Shown one piece after another: positions 49,213 to 59,682 of a stretch of DNA of 64,000 nucleotides. The stretch lies in assembly GCA_026990035.1 (NCBI GenBank), contig JALSIM010000006.1, positions 1 through 64,000 on the forward strand, given 5' to 3'. The first letter of the stretch is position 1. Each line of letters starts with the position of its first letter. The stretch is from Alphaproteobacteria bacterium (GTDB taxonomy: Bacteria; Pseudomonadota; Alphaproteobacteria; Geminicoccales; Geminicoccaceae). A program made the translations under genes and the position numbers. The notes under the pieces were generated by a model. That model was not told where the DNA came from. It saw only the letters and a program-made list of their open reading frames with translations, and did no database searches.

Positions 49213-50663
49213 CAGCCGACCGTCAGGGTGAAGCGCCGGTCGCCGCGGCCGATGGTGATGTCGTAGCGGCGCCGGGGTTCGGCGAGGACGCGTTCGAGCT
49301 CGCGGACCTCGGCGATTTCCCGACCGTCGATGGCGAGGATGCGGTCGCCGGGGCGCAGGCCCAGCCGCCGGGCGAAGCCGCGGCGCGCGATCTCCAGGAC
49401 CACGACCCCCCGGGCGAAGGGATCGAATCCCAGCTCCTGGGCGAGCGCCGGCGAGAGATTGGCGACCCGCGCCCCGTCCAGCGGATGCCGGCCGCGGAGC
49501 AGGGTGACATCGCGCGGCGGTTCCTCCGGCGGAGGGGTGAGGACCACCGTCACCCGCCGTTCCCGGCCCCTGCGCCAGAGATCGAGAAGGGCCCGCTCGC
49601 CCGGCGCCCGCAGCGCCAGCCGGGTGTTGAGCCCGGCCGGATCGCCGACCGCGAACCCGTCGACGGCGAGAATCACCTCGCCGGGTCGGATCCCGGCCCG
49701 GGCCGCGGCGGAGGCCGGATGGACCCGCTCCACCACCACCCCCCGCGGCCGGTCGAGCCCCAGCGCCTCGGCCAGGGCCGCGTCCACCCCCCGCACCTCG
49801 ACACCGAGCCACGGTGGGACGAAATCCTCCCCCCGCTCGAGCGCCAGCAGGCGCGCCTTGACGAGGTTGGCGGGAATGGCGAAGCCGATGCCGATGGAGC
49901 CGCCGCCACGGGTGAAGATGGCGGTGTTGATGCCGACCAGGGTGCCGCCGAGATCGACCAGCGCCCCGCCCGAATTGCCGGGGTTGATGGCGGCGTCCGT
50001 CTGCAGGAAGGAGACCGCGCCCTTGCCCCCGGGCGGGGTGCGGGCCGCGGCCGAGATGATGCCCGATGTCACCGTCTGGCCGATGCCGAAGGGGTTGCCG
50101 ATGGCCAGCACCAGATCGCCGGTCTCGAGACTGTCGGAATCCCCGAGGGGCAGCACCGGCAGGTCGTCCGGCGCGTCCTCGAGTCGGAGGAAAGCGAGAT
50201 CGGCATCCTCGTCCTGCATCAGGATCCGCGCCTCGAACTCGCGCTTGTCGCCGAGGACCACGGTGATGCTGTCGGCGTCGGCGACCACGTGATTGTTGGT
50301 GACCACGAGCCCGTCGCCGCGGACGATGACCCCCGAGCCCAGGGAGGTCCGGGCGCGCCGTTCGCGCCGCGCGGGGGGGCCGAACTCGCGGAAGAAGAAG
50401 CGGAAGAAGGGATCGGCGGCGAAGGGATCGGCCGTCACCTCGACGAATTTGCGGCTGGTGATGCTGACCACCGCCGGCGCCGCGCGGCGCACCACCGGCG
50501 CGAAGGAGAGCCGGATCTGCTCCCGGCTTTCGGGCACCAGCCGCTGCTGGCCGCCGGCGGGCTGGGGGGCGCCCGTCGCCAGCAGCAGTCCCAACAGCAA
50601 GGCCGGGAGCAACCTCCCGGCCCCGATCCACGCTCTTCCCCTGGTGCCGCCCACGGCCGGCAC
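49212..50663 (-). CDS. degQ: Do/DegQ-type periplasmic serine protease
   Basis: About 483 residues: signal peptide (RAWIGAGRLLPALLLGLLLATGAPQPAGG), trypsin-like domain and two PDZ domains. The triad is visible as His in VVTNNHVVADAD, Asp in DEDADLAFLRL and Ser in NPGNSGGALV. It degrades or refolds misfolded envelope proteins. The start is uncertain: GTG 50663 lies five bases after the rplQ stop, GTG 50654 is an alternative, and neither has a strong ribosome site, so reinitiation after rplQ is likely. Confidence 0.9.
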   Translation of the reverse strand: MPAVGGTRGRAWIGAGRLLPALLLGLLLATGAPQPAGGQQRLVPESREQIRLSFAPVVRRAAPAVVSITSRKFVEVTADPFAADPFFRFFFREFGPPARRERRARTSLGSGVIVRGDGLVVTNNHVVADADSITVVLGDKREFEARILMQDEDADLAFLRLEDAPDDLPVLPLGDSDSLETGDLVLAIGNPFGIGQTVTSGIISAAARTPPGGKGAVSFLQTDAAINPGNSGGALVDLGGTLVGINTAIFTRGGGSIGIGFAIPANLVKARLLALERGEDFVPPWLGVEVRGVDAALAEALGLDRPRGVVVERVHPASAAARAGIRPGEVILAVDGFAVGDPAGLNTRLALRAPGERALLDLWRRGRERRVTVVLTPPPEEPPRDVTLLRGRHPLDGARVANLSPALAQELGFDPFARGVVVLEIARRGFARRLGLRPGDRILAIDGREIAEVRELERVLAEPRRRYDITIGRGDRRFTLTVG

Positions 50664-50668
50664 CCCGT

Positions 50669-51097
50669 TCAGGCGGCCTGTTCGCCTTCCTCGGCGGTCT
50701 TTTCGGGCGGCGGGCCGCTGTCCTTGCCCTTGGCCTCGACATCGCGGTCGACGAACTCGATCACCGCCATCGGCGCATTGTCGCCGTAGCGGAAGCCGGC
50801 CTTGAGAATCCGGATGTAGCCGCCCGGCCGGTTCCGGTAGCGCGGTGCGAGCACCTCGATGATCTTGGCCGCCGTCGCCTCGCTGCGGGTGCGGGCGATC
50901 AGCAGCCGGCGGGCGTGGAGATCGCCCCGCTTGCCCAGGGTCACCAGCTTCTCGACGATCGGCCGCAGTTCCTTGGCCTTGGGCAGCGTGGTGGTGATCT
51001 GCTCGTGCTTGACGAGGGCCTGGGCCATGTTGGCGAACATCGCCTTCCTGTGGCTCCAGGTCCGGTTCAGTTTGCGGCCGCGATTGCGATGACGCAT
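50669..51097 (-). CDS. rplQ: 50S ribosomal protein L17
   Basis: 142 residues; [20 protein letters not shown] is the invariant L17 start. The core ends near residue 120 ([10 protein letters not shown]) and is followed by an acidic Glu-rich tail ([11 protein letters not shown]), longer than in E. coli (127) but usual in alphaproteobacteria. It binds 23S rRNA near the tunnel exit. Last ribosomal gene of the alpha operon; degQ follows almost without gap. Confidence 0.97.
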   Translation of the reverse strand: MRHRNRGRKLNRTWSHRKAMFANMAQALVKHEQITTTLPKAKELRPIVEKLVTLGKRGDLHARRLLIARTRSEATAAKIIEVLAPRYRNRPGGYIRILKAGFRYGDNAPMAVIEFVDRDVEAKGKDSGPPPEKTAEEGEQAA

Positions 51098-51134
51098 GGT
51101 CCACCCTCTCGTTTCTTCTCCGTCCGGGCGCGGC

Positions 51135-52151
51135 TCAGTAGGGCTCCTCGATCTTGCGCGCCAGCTCCTCGATATTCTCCGGCGGCCAGCCGGGCACCTC
51201 CATGCCGAGATGCAGCCCCATCTGCGCCAGCACCTCCTTGATCTCGTTCAGGGATTTGCGGCCGAAGTTGGGGGTCCGCAGCATTTCCGCCTCGGTCTTC
51301 TGGACGAGATCGCCGATGTAGACGATGTTGTCGTTCTTGAGGCAGTTCATGGAGCGCACCGACAGCTCGAGCTCGTCCACCTTCCGCAGCAGGTTGGGAT
51401 TGAAGGGCAGATCCGGGCGCCGTTCCTCGGCCGAGACGGCGTGCGGCTCCTCGAAGGTGATGAAGGGCTGGAGCTGGTCCTGGAGAATGCGGGCGGCGAG
51501 ACCCACCGCCTCCTCCGGGCTCACCGAGCCGTCGGTCTCCACCGTCAGGGTCAGCCGGTCGTAGTCGGTCTGCTGGCCGACGCGGGCGTTCTCCACCTTG
51601 TAGGCGGCCTTGCGCACCGGGCTGTAGATGGCGTCCACGGCGACGAGGCCGATCGGCGCGTCCTCGCTCTTGAGCTGGGAGGCCGGCACGTAGCCCTTGC
51701 CGCTGGTGGCGGTGAGCTCCATGCTCAGCTTGCCGCCCCGGTCGACATGGCAGATGACATGGTCGGGATCGAGGATCTCCACGTCGTGGCCGTGCTCGAT
51801 CATGCCGGCGGTCACCACCGCCGGCCCCTCGACCTTGAGATACATCCGCTTGGCGCCCTCGCTGTGGAGCTTGATGGGCAGCATCTTGAGGTTGAGGACG
51901 ATGTCGGTCACATCCTCCCGCACGCCCGGGATCGAGGAGAACTCGTGGAGCACGCCGTCGATGTGGATGGCGGTGACCGCCGAACCCTGGAGGGAGGAGA
52001 GCAGGATCCGGCGCAGGGCGTTGCCCAGGGTGATGCCGAACCCGCGTTCGAGGGGCTCGACGATGATCGTCGCCTCGCGATCCGGCTGCCGCCCCGGAAC
52101 GGTGTTGAGCTTCTGCGGCTTGATGAGGTCCTGCCAGTTCTTCTGGATCAC
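51135..52151 (-). CDS. rpoA: RNA polymerase alpha subunit
   Basis: 338 residues. N-terminal assembly domain ([20 protein letters not shown], dimer helix) and C-terminal domain binding UP elements and activators ([23 protein letters not shown]). The start is GTG at 52151, giving the normal [13 protein letters not shown]-terminus, with GCGAGG six bases before it. A 104-base gap to rpsK contains a small CGGAC-GGCA-GTCCG hairpin in the leader. Confidence 0.98.
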   Translation of the reverse strand: MIQKNWQDLIKPQKLNTVPGRQPDREATIIVEPLERGFGITLGNALRRILLSSLQGSAVTAIHIDGVLHEFSSIPGVREDVTDIVLNLKMLPIKLHSEGAKRMYLKVEGPAVVTAGMIEHGHDVEILDPDHVICHVDRGGKLSMELTATSGKGYVPASQLKSEDAPIGLVAVDAIYSPVRKAAYKVENARVGQQTDYDRLTLTVETDGSVSPEEAVGLAARILQDQLQPFITFEEPHAVSAEERRPDLPFNPNLLRKVDELELSVRSMNCLKNDNIVYIGDLVQKTEAEMLRTPNFGRKSLNEIKEVLAQMGLHLGMEVPGWPPENIEELARKIEEPY

Positions 52152-52255
52152 GAGAATCCTCGCTTTCGTCTGAGTCGCGTGAACGGCGGAGCGGTCGCCG
52201 GACTGCCGTCCGCCACGACCCTCCCCGCCTGAGATAGTGCGCCGAACGGCGATGT

Positions 52256-52645
52256 TCAGACCCGGCGGCGCTTGCGCGGACGACAGCCGTTGTGCGGGAT
52301 CGGCGTCACATCCCGGATGGCGGTGATGGTGAGCCCCACGGCCGACAGGGCACGCAGCGCCGATTCCCGGCCCGAACCCGGGCCGCGGACCTCGACCTCG
52401 ATGGTCCGCATGCCGTGCTCCATGGCTTTCTTGCCCACCGCTTCGGCCGCCACCTGGGCGGCGAAGGGGGTGGATTTGCGGGAACCGCGAAAGCCCTGGG
52501 CGCCGGCGCTCGACCAGCAGATCGTGTTGCCCTGCTGGTCGGTGATGGTGATCTTGGTGTTGTTGAAGGTGGCACTGACATGCGCCACGCCGGAGCTTAT
52601 GTTCTTCCGCTCGCGGCGCTTGATCCTCGTCGTTTCCTTGGCCAT
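52256..52645 (-). CDS. rpsK: 30S ribosomal protein S11
   Basis: 129 residues. [34 protein letters not shown] and the C-terminal [18 protein letters not shown] are canonical S11. It lies in the platform of the 30S subunit. It is six bases downstream of rpsM. Confidence 0.97.
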   Translation of the reverse strand: MAKETTRIKRRERKNISSGVAHVSATFNNTKITITDQQGNTICWSSAGAQGFRGSRKSTPFAAQVAAEAVGKKAMEHGMRTIEVEVRGPGSGRESALRALSAVGLTITAIRDVTPIPHNGCRPRKRRRV

Positions 52646-52651
52646 GGTCGT

Positions 52652-53029
52652 CTACTTCGTCGCCTTCTTCTTGCCCGCGATGGGCCGGGCCTTGCCCTTG
52701 CGCGTGCGGGCGTTGGTGTGGGTGCGCTGGCCGCGGACCGGCAGTCCCTTGCGGTGGCGCAGACCGCGATAGCAGCCGAGGTCCATCAGCCGCTTGATGT
52801 TCATCGCCACCTCGCGGCGCAGATCCCCCTCGACCCGGAGGTCGCGATCGATCTTCTCGCGGATCCGGGCGAGCTCCGCGTCGCTCAGCTCGTTGGTCCG
52901 GCGCTGGCCGTCGACCCCCACCTCGGCGACGATCTTGCGTGCCGTCGTGGGGCCGATTCCGTAGATGTAGGTCAACGCGACCCAGATCGGTTTCTGGCTC
53001 GGAATGTTCACACCGGCGATACGCGCCAC
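52652..53029 (-). CDS. rpsM: 30S ribosomal protein S13
   Basis: 125 residues. [13 protein letters not shown] at the start, [14 protein letters not shown] and [20 protein letters not shown] are canonical S13, at the A-site bridge to the 50S. The start codon is GTG at 53029, with GAGGAGAAGG upstream. A perfect-consensus promoter ends about 85 bases before it, making rpsM the first gene of an independently promoted alpha operon. No rpmJ (L36) gene lies between adk and rpsM. Confidence 0.97.
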   Translation of the reverse strand: MARIAGVNIPSQKPIWVALTYIYGIGPTTARKIVAEVGVDGQRRTNELSDAELARIREKIDRDLRVEGDLRREVAMNIKRLMDLGCYRGLRHRKGLPVRGQRTHTNARTRKGKARPIAGKKKATK

Positions 53030-53113
53030 GTGCCCTTCTCCTCGAAGCTCTCCTGCCGTGTCGGGTATGCCGTCCGCGAGCGGATGGGACGGGACGGAAC
53101 CTGAAGCGGCCGG

Positions 53114-53141
53114 ATTATAGGATCCGATTTCACCCTGTCAA
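53114..53141 (-). promoter_or_regulatory. Consensus sigma-70-type promoter for rpsM-rpsK-rpoA-rplQ
   Basis: Minus strand: TTGACA (53141-53136), 16-base spacer, TATAAT (53119-53114). Both hexamers are perfect, a rare find in such GC-rich DNA. The -35 overlaps the adk stop codon. It predicts a leader of about 78 bases before the rpsM GTG. Confidence 0.75.
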
Positions 53142-53713
53142 CGCAGCCCCTCGAGCACCGCCTCGATCTCCCGGGTCACCTCCTCGATGGACCGCATCCC
53201 GTCCACCCTGTGCAGCACGCCCCGCCGCCGGTAGTAGGGCAGCAGCGGCGCGGTCTGGCGATGATAGACCTCGAGCCGTTTTTTCAAGGTCTCTTCGTTG
53301 TCGTCGCTCCGCGCCCCGCCGGTTTCGGCGATCCGCCGGCGGATCCGGTCGATCAGACGATCGTCCTCGACCGCGATCTCGATCACCGCGTCGATGCGCT
53401 TGCCGTGTTCGGCGAGCATGCGGTCGAGCGCCTCGGCCTGGGCCAGGGTGCGGGGAAAGCCGTCGAGAATGAACCCCCGGGCGCAATCGGGCTGCTCGAT
53501 CCGCTCGGCGATCAGCGCCACCACCATCTCGTCGGGGACCAGCTCGCCCCGTTCCATGATCTTCTCGACCCGGCGCCCGAGCTCGCTTCCGGAAGCCACC
53601 GCCGCCCGCAGCATGTCGCCCGTGGAGAGATGGGCGAGGCGGTATTTTTCCGCCAGCCGCGCCGCCTGGGTGCCCTTACCCGCGCCCGGCGGGCCGAAGA
53701 GAACGAGATTCAT
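53138..53713 (-). CDS. adk: Adenylate kinase, short-LID form
   Basis: 191 residues. P-loop [33 protein letters not shown] and [20 protein letters not shown]. The LID domain is only a short loop, so this is the short form common in alphaproteobacteria (E. coli has 214). It keeps AMP, ADP and ATP in balance. The ATG overlaps the secY stop as ATGA, the usual secY-adk pairing. Confidence 0.96.
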   Translation of the reverse strand: MNLVLFGPPGAGKGTQAARLAEKYRLAHLSTGDMLRAAVASGSELGRRVEKIMERGELVPDEMVVALIAERIEQPDCARGFILDGFPRTLAQAEALDRMLAEHGKRIDAVIEIAVEDDRLIDRIRRRIAETGGARSDDNEETLKKRLEVYHRQTAPLLPYYRRRGVLHRVDGMRSIEEVTREIEAVLEGLR

Positions 53714-55056
53714 CGGCGGCGGCCCCGGAGCCGTGCCTTCTTGATCAGCCCTTCGTACTGATGGGCGATCAGATGCGACTGGATCTGGGCGACGGTGTCC
53801 ATGGTCACCGAGATGACGATCAGCAGGCTGGTGCCGCCGAAGAAGAAGGGCAGGCCGTACTGGGTGATCAGGATCTGCGGCAGGACCGTGACCGCGGCCA
53901 GATAGATGGCGCCGACGGTGGTCAGCCGGGTGATCACATAGTCGAAATACTGGGCGGTCTTCTCGCCGGGCCGGATCCCGGGAATGAAACCCCCGTGTTT
54001 CTTGAGGTTCTCCGCCGTCTCCTTGGGATTGAAGACGATCGAGGTGTAGAAGAAGGCGAAGAAGATGACGAGGGCGGCGTAGAGCGCCAGATAGAGCGGC
54101 TGCCCGGGCCCGAGGACGGCGGTGACGGTCAGGAGCCAGTCGGGTCCGGTGCCGCCGGAGAAGCCGCCGACGGTGCTCGGCAGCAGCAACAGCGAGCTCG
54201 CGAAGATGGCCGGGATGACCCCCGAGATGTTGATCTTCACCGGCATGTGCGAGCTCTCGCCGCCGACCATCCGGTTGCCGCCCACCATCCGCTTGGGATA
54301 CTGGACGAGGATCCGGCGGTGGGCGCGCTCCATGAAGACGATGAAGACGATCACCGCGAGGGCGAAGATCAGGAAGGTGACGATCGACAGCGGCGACATG
54401 ACGCCGGTGCGGCCGAGTTCGAGGAGCGCCACCAGGGCCGCCGGAAGCTGGGCGATGATCCCGGTGAAGATGATCAGGGAGATGCCGTTGCCGACCCCCC
54501 GGGCGGTGATCTGCTCGCCCAGCCACATCAGGAACATGGTGCCGCCGACGATGGTGATCACCGTCGTCGCCCGGAAGAACCAGCCCGGATCGATCACCGC
54601 GCTGCCCCCGGGGCCGCTCATCGCCTCCAGCCCGACCGCCAGACCGTAGGCCTGGAAGGCGGAGAGGATCACCGTCAGATAGCGGGTGTACTGGTTGATC
54701 TTCTTGCGCCCGACCTCGCCTTCCTTCTTGAGCTGCTCCAGGGTCGGCGAGACCGCGGTCATGAGCTGCATGATGATCGCGGCGGAGATGTAAGGCAGGA
54801 TGCCGAGGGCGAAGATCGACATCCGCTCCAGGGCACCGCCGGCGAACATGTTGAACATGCCGAGGATGCCGCCCTGCTGGCGCTCGAAGATCTGGGCCAT
54901 CACCGCGGCGTCGATGCCGGGCAGGGGGATGTAGGTGCCGATCCGGAAGACGACCAGACAGCCGAGCGTGAACCACAGACGCTTCTTCAGCTCCGTGGCC
55001 TTGGCGAACACGCTGAAATTGATGTTCGCGGCGAGTTGCTCGGCTACCGATGCCAT
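53710..55056 (-). CDS. secY: Preprotein translocase subunit SecY
   Basis: 448 residues, ten membrane helices. [10 protein letters not shown] near the N-terminus, [16 protein letters not shown]-like cytosolic loop (seen as [19 protein letters not shown]), [14 protein letters not shown] and [19 protein letters not shown] are SecY landmarks. It forms the protein-conducting channel in the inner membrane. It follows rplO by 14 bases. Confidence 0.97.
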   Translation of the reverse strand: MASVAEQLAANINFSVFAKATELKKRLWFTLGCLVVFRIGTYIPLPGIDAAVMAQIFERQQGGILGMFNMFAGGALERMSIFALGILPYISAAIIMQLMTAVSPTLEQLKKEGEVGRKKINQYTRYLTVILSAFQAYGLAVGLEAMSGPGGSAVIDPGWFFRATTVITIVGGTMFLMWLGEQITARGVGNGISLIIFTGIIAQLPAALVALLELGRTGVMSPLSIVTFLIFALAVIVFIVFMERAHRRILVQYPKRMVGGNRMVGGESSHMPVKINISGVIPAIFASSLLLLPSTVGGFSGGTGPDWLLTVTAVLGPGQPLYLALYAALVIFFAFFYTSIVFNPKETAENLKKHGGFIPGIRPGEKTAQYFDYVITRLTTVGAIYLAAVTVLPQILITQYGLPFFFGGTSLLIVISVTMDTVAQIQSHLIAHQYEGLIKKARLRGRRR

Positions 55057-55070
55057 CCGCCCCGCTCCGC

Positions 55071-55553
55071 TCAGGCTTCGCCGTCGGTGGCGGCGACGCC
55101 GGCCAGGATCACCTTGCCGCCCGCCTTCTCCACCGCCGCGACCGCGCTCCTGCTGGCCCCCGTCACCTCGATGGTCACCGCCTGCTTGAGCTCGCCGCGG
55201 CCCAGGAGCCGCACCCCGTCGCGGGCGCGCCGCAGGACCCGCGCCTTGACCAGCAGGTCGGCGTCGATCGGCTGGCCGGGATCGAGCTTGCCGGCGTCGA
55301 TCGCCTGCTGCAGGCGGTCGAGATTGAGCTCGGCGTAGTCGGGCCGCGTCGGGTTCTTGAAACCGCGCTTGGGCAGCCGCCGGTAGATCGGCATCTGGCC
55401 GCCCTCGAAGATCCGCGAAGCGCCGCCGCTCCGGGATTTCTGGCCCTTGTGGCCGCGCCCCGCGGTCTTGCCGCGGCCGGAGCCGATGCCGCGGCCGAGC
55501 CGCTTGGGGGCCTTGCGGGCGCCCGGCCGATCGCGAAGCTCGTTCAGTCGCAT
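55071..55553 (-). CDS. rplO: 50S ribosomal protein L15
   Basis: 160 residues. The basic glycine-rich N-terminus ([20 protein letters not shown]) and [13 protein letters not shown] are canonical L15; the C-terminal region [20 protein letters not shown] is the L18e-like fold. Late assembly protein of the 50S. Confidence 0.97.
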   Translation of the reverse strand: MRLNELRDRPGARKAPKRLGRGIGSGRGKTAGRGHKGQKSRSGGASRIFEGGQMPIYRRLPKRGFKNPTRPDYAELNLDRLQQAIDAGKLDPGQPIDADLLVKARVLRRARDGVRLLGRGELKQAVTIEVTGASRSAVAAVEKAGGKVILAGVAATDGEA

Positions 55554-55566
55554 GCTCTTCTCCCGC

Positions 55567-55755
55567 TCACTCGGCCACCGGCTCGACCTCGAGCAGATGC
55601 CTGACCCGCGCGATCCGGCCGCGGTTTTCCGGCGTATCGGCGACCAGCTTGCTGCGTCGCAGCTTGTTGAGGCCGAGCGCGATCAGCGTCGCCCGCTGGT
55701 AGGCGGGGCGGCCGATCGGGCTCCGAACCTGGGTGATCCGCAGCTTGCCGCTCAT
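55567..55755 (-). CDS. rpmD: 50S ribosomal protein L30
   Basis: 62 residues. [21 protein letters not shown] is the L30 start and ALGLNKLRR follows. ATG 55755 gives the normal length; an in-frame ATG nine codons earlier lies within rpsE. The C-terminal [12 protein letters not shown] is standard. Confidence 0.95.
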   Translation of the reverse strand: MSGKLRITQVRSPIGRPAYQRATLIALGLNKLRRSKLVADTPENRGRIARVRHLLEVEPVAE

Positions 55756-55759
55756 CCTC

Positions 55760-56305
55760 CTACTCCGCTCCCTGTTCGACATGGTGGCGGCGGCCGACGA
55801 TGTCGCTCACCTTGCGGCCGCGCTTGGCGGCCACGCTCCGCGGGGACATCACCCGGGCGAGACCGTCGAAGGTCGCCTTGACCATGTTGTGGGGATTGGA
55901 ACTGCCGAGACTCTTGGCGACCACGTCCTGGACCCCGAGCGCCTCGAACACCGCCCGCATCGGCCCGCCGGCGATGATCCCGGTGCCCGGCGGGGCCGCC
56001 CGCATGATCACCCGACCGGCGCCGAAATGGCCCTGGACATCGTGATGGAGCGTCCGCCCCTGCCTGAGCGGTACCCGCATCATGTTGCGGCGCGCCGCCT
56101 CGGTGGCCTTGCGCACGGCCTCCGGCACCTCGCGCGCCTTGCCGCTGCCGTAACCCACCCGGCCCTTGCCGTCACCGACCACCACCAGCGCCGAGAAGCC
56201 GAACCGGCGGCCGCCCTTGACCACCTTCGCCACGCGGTTGACGCTGACGAGGCGTTCGATGATTTCCGTGTCCTGGCGGTCGTCGCTCACCCGCGCTCGT
56301 GCCAT
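55760..56305 (-). CDS. rpsE: 30S ribosomal protein S5
   Basis: 181 residues. [52 protein letters not shown] and [19 protein letters not shown] are S5 signatures. It takes part in decoding accuracy and mRNA unwinding at the entry tunnel. The C-terminal tail with HHVEQGAE is slightly longer than in E. coli (167). Confidence 0.97.
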   Translation of the reverse strand: MARARVSDDRQDTEIIERLVSVNRVAKVVKGGRRFGFSALVVVGDGKGRVGYGSGKAREVPEAVRKATEAARRNMMRVPLRQGRTLHHDVQGHFGAGRVIMRAAPPGTGIIAGGPMRAVFEALGVQDVVAKSLGSSNPHNMVKATFDGLARVMSPRSVAAKRGRKVSDIVGRRHHVEQGAE

Positions 56306-56322
56306 CGTTTCCTCTCACACTG

Positions 56323-56685
56323 TCAGAACTCGAGGCCGCCCTCGCGGGCCCCGTCGGCCAGGGCCTTGACCCGACCATGATACCGGTAGCCCCCGCGGTC
56401 GAACACCACCTTCTCGATGCCCGCCGCCTTCGCCCGCTCGGCCAGCAGGCGGCCGACCCGCCGCGCCGCCTCCTTGTCGGACCCCTTGCCCATCTCCTCG
56501 CGCAGGTCGCGGTCGAGGCTCGAGGCGGTGACCAGGGTGTGGCCCCGGCTGTCGTCGATGATCTGGCCGTAGATGTGCTTGTTGGAGCGGAACACGGACA
56601 GCCGCGGCTTGCCCTTGGCCCGCTTGCGGATCCAGTAGCGGGTGCGCCGCCGGCGCCGCAGGAAGCGTTCCTCGGGTTTGAGCAT
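56323..56685 (-). CDS. rplR: 50S ribosomal protein L18
   Basis: 120 residues. [20 protein letters not shown] (basic N-terminus), [17 protein letters not shown] and [25 protein letters not shown] are canonical. It binds 5S rRNA together with L5. It begins two bases after the rplF stop. Confidence 0.97.
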   Translation of the reverse strand: MLKPEERFLRRRRRTRYWIRKRAKGKPRLSVFRSNKHIYGQIIDDSRGHTLVTASSLDRDLREEMGKGSDKEAARRVGRLLAERAKAAGIEKVVFDRGGYRYHGRVKALADGAREGGLEF

Positions 56686-56687
56686 GG

Positions 56688-57221
56688 CTACTTCTTCTTC
56701 CCTTCCTTGCGCAGGATCACCTCCTCCGCATAGCGGATGCCCTTGCCCTTGTAGGGTTCCGGCTTGCGGAAGGAGCGGATCTCCGCGGCGATCTGGCCGA
56801 CCCGCTGCTTGTCGGCGCCCCGCACCACGATCGAGGTGGCGGTCGGCGTCTCGACGGTGATGTCCTCGGGGACCGCGAACTTGATGTCGTGGCTGTAGCC
56901 GAGCTGGAGGGTCAGGATCTTGCCCTCGACGATCGCCCGGTAGCCGACACCGGACATCTCGAGCCGCTTCTCGAACCCGCTCGCGACCCCGTTCACCATG
57001 TTCGCCACCAGCGAGCGGGAGAGGCCCCACATGGCCCGGGCCCGGCGGCTGTCGTCCCGCGGCCGGACCAGGATCCGGCCCTCCTCGAGGACCACCTCCA
57101 CCTCCGGCGGCAGGATCTGGGAGAGTTCGCCGAGCTTGCCCTTGACCCGCACCTGCCGACCCTCGAGGGCGACCTCGACGCCCGCCGGCACCGGAACCGG
57201 ATGCTTGCCGATACGCGACAT
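56688..57221 (-). CDS. rplF: 50S ribosomal protein L6
   Basis: 177 residues with the duplicated L6 fold: [17 protein letters not shown] at the start, [20 protein letters not shown] in the middle and [21 protein letters not shown] at the end. It is near the factor-binding site of the 50S. ATG 57221 is preferred over TTG 57227. Confidence 0.97.
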   Translation of the reverse strand: MSRIGKHPVPVPAGVEVALEGRQVRVKGKLGELSQILPPEVEVVLEEGRILVRPRDDSRRARAMWGLSRSLVANMVNGVASGFEKRLEMSGVGYRAIVEGKILTLQLGYSHDIKFAVPEDITVETPTATSIVVRGADKQRVGQIAAEIRSFRKPEPYKGKGIRYAEEVILRKEGKKK

Positions 57222-57223
57222 GA

Positions 57224-57628
57224 TCAAAACACCGTGCAGAGGATTTCGCCGCCGACGTGCTGCTCGCGCGCCTCGGCGTCGGACAGCACCCCGCGGGGGG
57301 TGGACAGGATGGCGATCCCGAGCCCGTTGTAGACCCGCGGCAGCTCGCGGACCCCGGCGTAGACCCGGCGCCCCGGCTTCGACACCCGCCGGATCTCGCG
57401 GATCACCGGCTCGCCGTTGTGGTACTTGAGCTCGATGCTGATCTCCTTCTTGCCGGGGCCGATATCGACCACCTCGAAGCCCCGGATGTAGCCCTCGCGG
57501 CGCAGCACCTCGAGCACATTGGCCCGCAGCTTGGATGCCGGCGTGCGGACCGAATGCTTGGCCGCCCGCTGCGCGTTGCGGATCCGGGTCAACATGTCGC
57601 CGAGCGGATCGCTCAATATCATGCCCAT
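57224..57628 (-). CDS. rpsH: 30S ribosomal protein S8
   Basis: 134 residues. [31 protein letters not shown] and [19 protein letters not shown] are S8 hallmarks. It binds helix 21 of 16S rRNA, and in E. coli it represses the spc operon. Two ATGs (57628, 57622) are possible; GAGG lies eight bases before the first. Confidence 0.97.
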   Translation of the reverse strand: MGMILSDPLGDMLTRIRNAQRAAKHSVRTPASKLRANVLEVLRREGYIRGFEVVDIGPGKKEISIELKYHNGEPVIREIRRVSKPGRRVYAGVRELPRVYNGLGIAILSTPRGVLSDAEAREQHVGGEILCTVF

Positions 57629-57638
57629 GGTCGCCGCC

Positions 57639-57944
57639 TCACCAGCTCGCCTTCACAACACCCGGAATCTTGCCCTCCGAGGCCAGTTCCCGCAGCGCGA
57701 TCCGCGACAGGCCGAAGCGCCGGTAGTAGCCGCGGGGCCGGCCCGACAGGGTGCAGCGGTTGCGGATCCGCACCGCGGAGCTGTTGCGCGGCAACGCCGC
57801 CAGCGCCAGCACGGCCTCGAACCGCTCCTCCGGATCGCGCGTCCGGTCCCTGACGATCGCCTTCAGCGCCGCCCGCTTCTCGGCGTACTTGGCCGCCAGC
57901 CGACGGCGGTGTTCGTTCTTCGCGATTGCGCTCTTCTTCGCCAT
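57639..57944 (-). CDS. rpsN: 30S ribosomal protein S14, zinc-free form
   Basis: 101 residues. This is the long C-minus form without the CxxC zinc knuckles; [21 protein letters not shown] is the conserved C-terminal part. It sits in the 30S head. Its presence in the operon without zinc ligands is normal for proteobacteria. Confidence 0.97.
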   Translation of the reverse strand: MAKKSAIAKNEHRRRLAAKYAEKRAALKAIVRDRTRDPEERFEAVLALAALPRNSSAVRIRNRCTLSGRPRGYYRRFGLSRIALRELASEGKIPGVVKASW

Positions 57945-57959
57945 GCGAGGGGCTCCTCC

Positions 57960-58499
57960 TCACCCGCGGAACGGCAGATTGAAACCGGCGAGCAGCGCCT
58001 TCGCTTCCTCGTCGGTCTTCGCCGTCGTGCAAATGATGATGTCCATGCCGCGGATCTCGTCGATCTCGTCGTAATTGATCTCCGGGAACACGATCTGCTC
58101 CCGGATCCCGAAGGCGTAGTTGCCCCTGCCGTCGAAACTGTCGGGCGACAGCCCGCGGAAGTCCCGCACCCGCGGCAGGGCGACGTTCACCAGCCGGTCG
58201 AGGAACTCGTACATCCGCTCCCGCCGGAGCGTGACCTTGCAGCCGATCGGCATCCCCTTGCGGAGCTTGAAGTTGGCCACCGAACGCCGGGCCCGGCAGA
58301 TGGCCGGCTTCTGGCCGGCGATCCGGGTCAGATCGGCGACCGCGGCGTTGAGCTTCTTGCTGTCCTGGACCGCCTTGCCGACCGCCATGTTGATGACGAT
58401 CTTCTCGAGCTTCGGCACCTGCATCGGGTTTTCGTAACCGAACTGCTCGGTGAGCCGCGTCTTGAGCTGGTCCTCGTAATACGCCTTGAGCCGGGCCAT
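57960..58499 (-). CDS. rplE: 50S ribosomal protein L5
   Basis: 179 residues. [55 protein letters not shown] and [14 protein letters not shown] are L5 signatures. It binds 5S rRNA and the P-site tRNA elbow. ATG 58499 directly follows a GTG at 58502; the ATG gives the standard N-terminus. Confidence 0.97.
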   Translation of the reverse strand: MARLKAYYEDQLKTRLTEQFGYENPMQVPKLEKIVINMAVGKAVQDSKKLNAAVADLTRIAGQKPAICRARRSVANFKLRKGMPIGCKVTLRRERMYEFLDRLVNVALPRVRDFRGLSPDSFDGRGNYAFGIREQIVFPEINYDEIDEIRGMDIIICTTAKTDEEAKALLAGFNLPFRG

Positions 58500-58509
58500 C
58501 ACGCTGTCC

Positions 58510-58827
58510 TCAACGATCGATCAGCTCGCCGGAACGCTTGGCGTAGCGCACCTTGCGGCCGTCCTCGAGAAACTTGAACCCGATCCGCGTCGGCTTGCCG
58601 TCGGCGGGATCGACATGGGCGAGGTTGGAGATGTGGACGGGCGCCTCCTTGGTGACGATGCCTCCGGAGCTGCGCGGTCCCGGCCGCTCGTGCCGCTTGA
58701 CCATCATCACCCCCTGGACGATCGCCCGGTTCTCCTTGGGCAGCACCTTGAGCACCTCGCCCTGCTTGCCCTTGTCGCGGCCGGCGATGACGATCACCTT
58801 GTCGCCCTTCTTGATCCGCGCCGCCAT
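58510..58827 (-). CDS. rplX: 50S ribosomal protein L24
   Basis: 105 residues. The KOW motif [20 protein letters not shown] is at the N-terminus, followed by [15 protein letters not shown]. It starts 50S assembly near the tunnel exit. The ATG shares one base with the rplN stop (TGATG). Confidence 0.97.
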   Translation of the reverse strand: MAARIKKGDKVIVIAGRDKGKQGEVLKVLPKENRAIVQGVMMVKRHERPGPRSSGGIVTKEAPVHISNLAHVDPADGKPTRIGFKFLEDGRKVRYAKRSGELIDR

Positions 58828-59195
58828 CACAGCACCTCCGGCGCCAGCGAGATGATCTTCATGAAGCGACGCGCCCTGAGCTCCCGCGGCACCGGACCGA
58901 AGATGCGGGTGCCGATGGGCTCGCCCTGCTTGTTGATCAGGACCGCGGCGTTCTTGTCGAAGCGGATCGCCGTCCCGTCCGGACGATGCAGCTCCTTGGC
59001 GGTGCGCACGATCACCGCGTGCAGCACATCGCCCTTCTTCACCTTGCCCCGGGGGATCGCCTCCTTGACCGACACCACGATGATGTCGCCCACCGAGCCC
59101 CAGCGCCGGCGCGAACCGCCCAGCACCCGGATGCACTGCACCCGCCGGGCACCGGAATTGTCGGCCACCTCGAGCTGTGTTTCCGGCTGGATCAT
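58827..59195 (-). CDS. rplN: 50S ribosomal protein L14
   Basis: 122 residues. [41 protein letters not shown] and [11 protein letters not shown] are canonical L14. It forms an inter-subunit bridge and is the target of the silencing factor RsfS. Confidence 0.98.
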   Translation of the reverse strand: MIQPETQLEVADNSGARRVQCIRVLGGSRRRWGSVGDIIVVSVKEAIPRGKVKKGDVLHAVIVRTAKELHRPDGTAIRFDKNAAVLINKQGEPIGTRIFGPVPRELRARRFMKIISLAPEVL

Positions 59196-59210
59196 CGACC
59201 GCCCTCCACC

Positions 59211-59462
59211 TCACTCGCCCGCCGGGGACGAGGTCTCGACCAGGACTTCCCAGCGCTTGGTCTTGGACAGGGGGCGGCATTCCCGGATCTGCACCACGTC
59301 GCCGACCTTGAACCGGTTGTCCGGATCGTGCGCCGCATAGCGCTTCGACCGCTTGATGTACTTCTTGTAGAGCGGATGCTTGATCATCCGCTCGACCCGC
59401 ACGATCACCGTCTTGTCGCCCTTGTCGCTGACCACCGTGCCGCGCAGCACTCGCCTCGGCAT
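59211..59462 (-). CDS. rpsQ: 30S ribosomal protein S17
   Basis: 83 residues. [35 protein letters not shown] and [19 protein letters not shown] define S17, an early 16S rRNA binder. Confidence 0.97.
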   Translation of the reverse strand: MPRRVLRGTVVSDKGDKTVIVRVERMIKHPLYKKYIKRSKRYAAHDPDNRFKVGDVVQIRECRPLSKTKRWEVLVETSSPAGE

Positions 59463-59475
59463 CCCACCTACCTCC

Positions 59476-59682
59476 TCAGCTCGCCTTCCGCTGCCGCGCC
59501 TTCTCGTGCAACACCGTCTTGATGCGGGCGATCTCCCGCCGCACCTCGCGCATCCGCGCGGTGTTCTCGAGCTGCCCCGTGGCGAGCTGAAAACGAAGAT
59601 TGAACTGCTCCCGCTTGAGGTCGAGGAGCTGACTCTCGAGCTCCTGCGGGCTCTTGGCCCGCAACTCGCTGGCCGCCGTCAC
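59476..59682 (-). CDS. rpmC: 50S ribosomal protein L29
   Basis: 68 residues, two long helices: [20 protein letters not shown] and [19 protein letters not shown]. It docks trigger factor and SRP at the tunnel exit. The GTG start at 59682 overlaps the rplP stop as GTGA. Confidence 0.95.
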   Translation of the reverse strand: MTAASELRAKSPQELESQLLDLKREQFNLRFQLATGQLENTARMREVRREIARIKTVLHEKARQRKAS

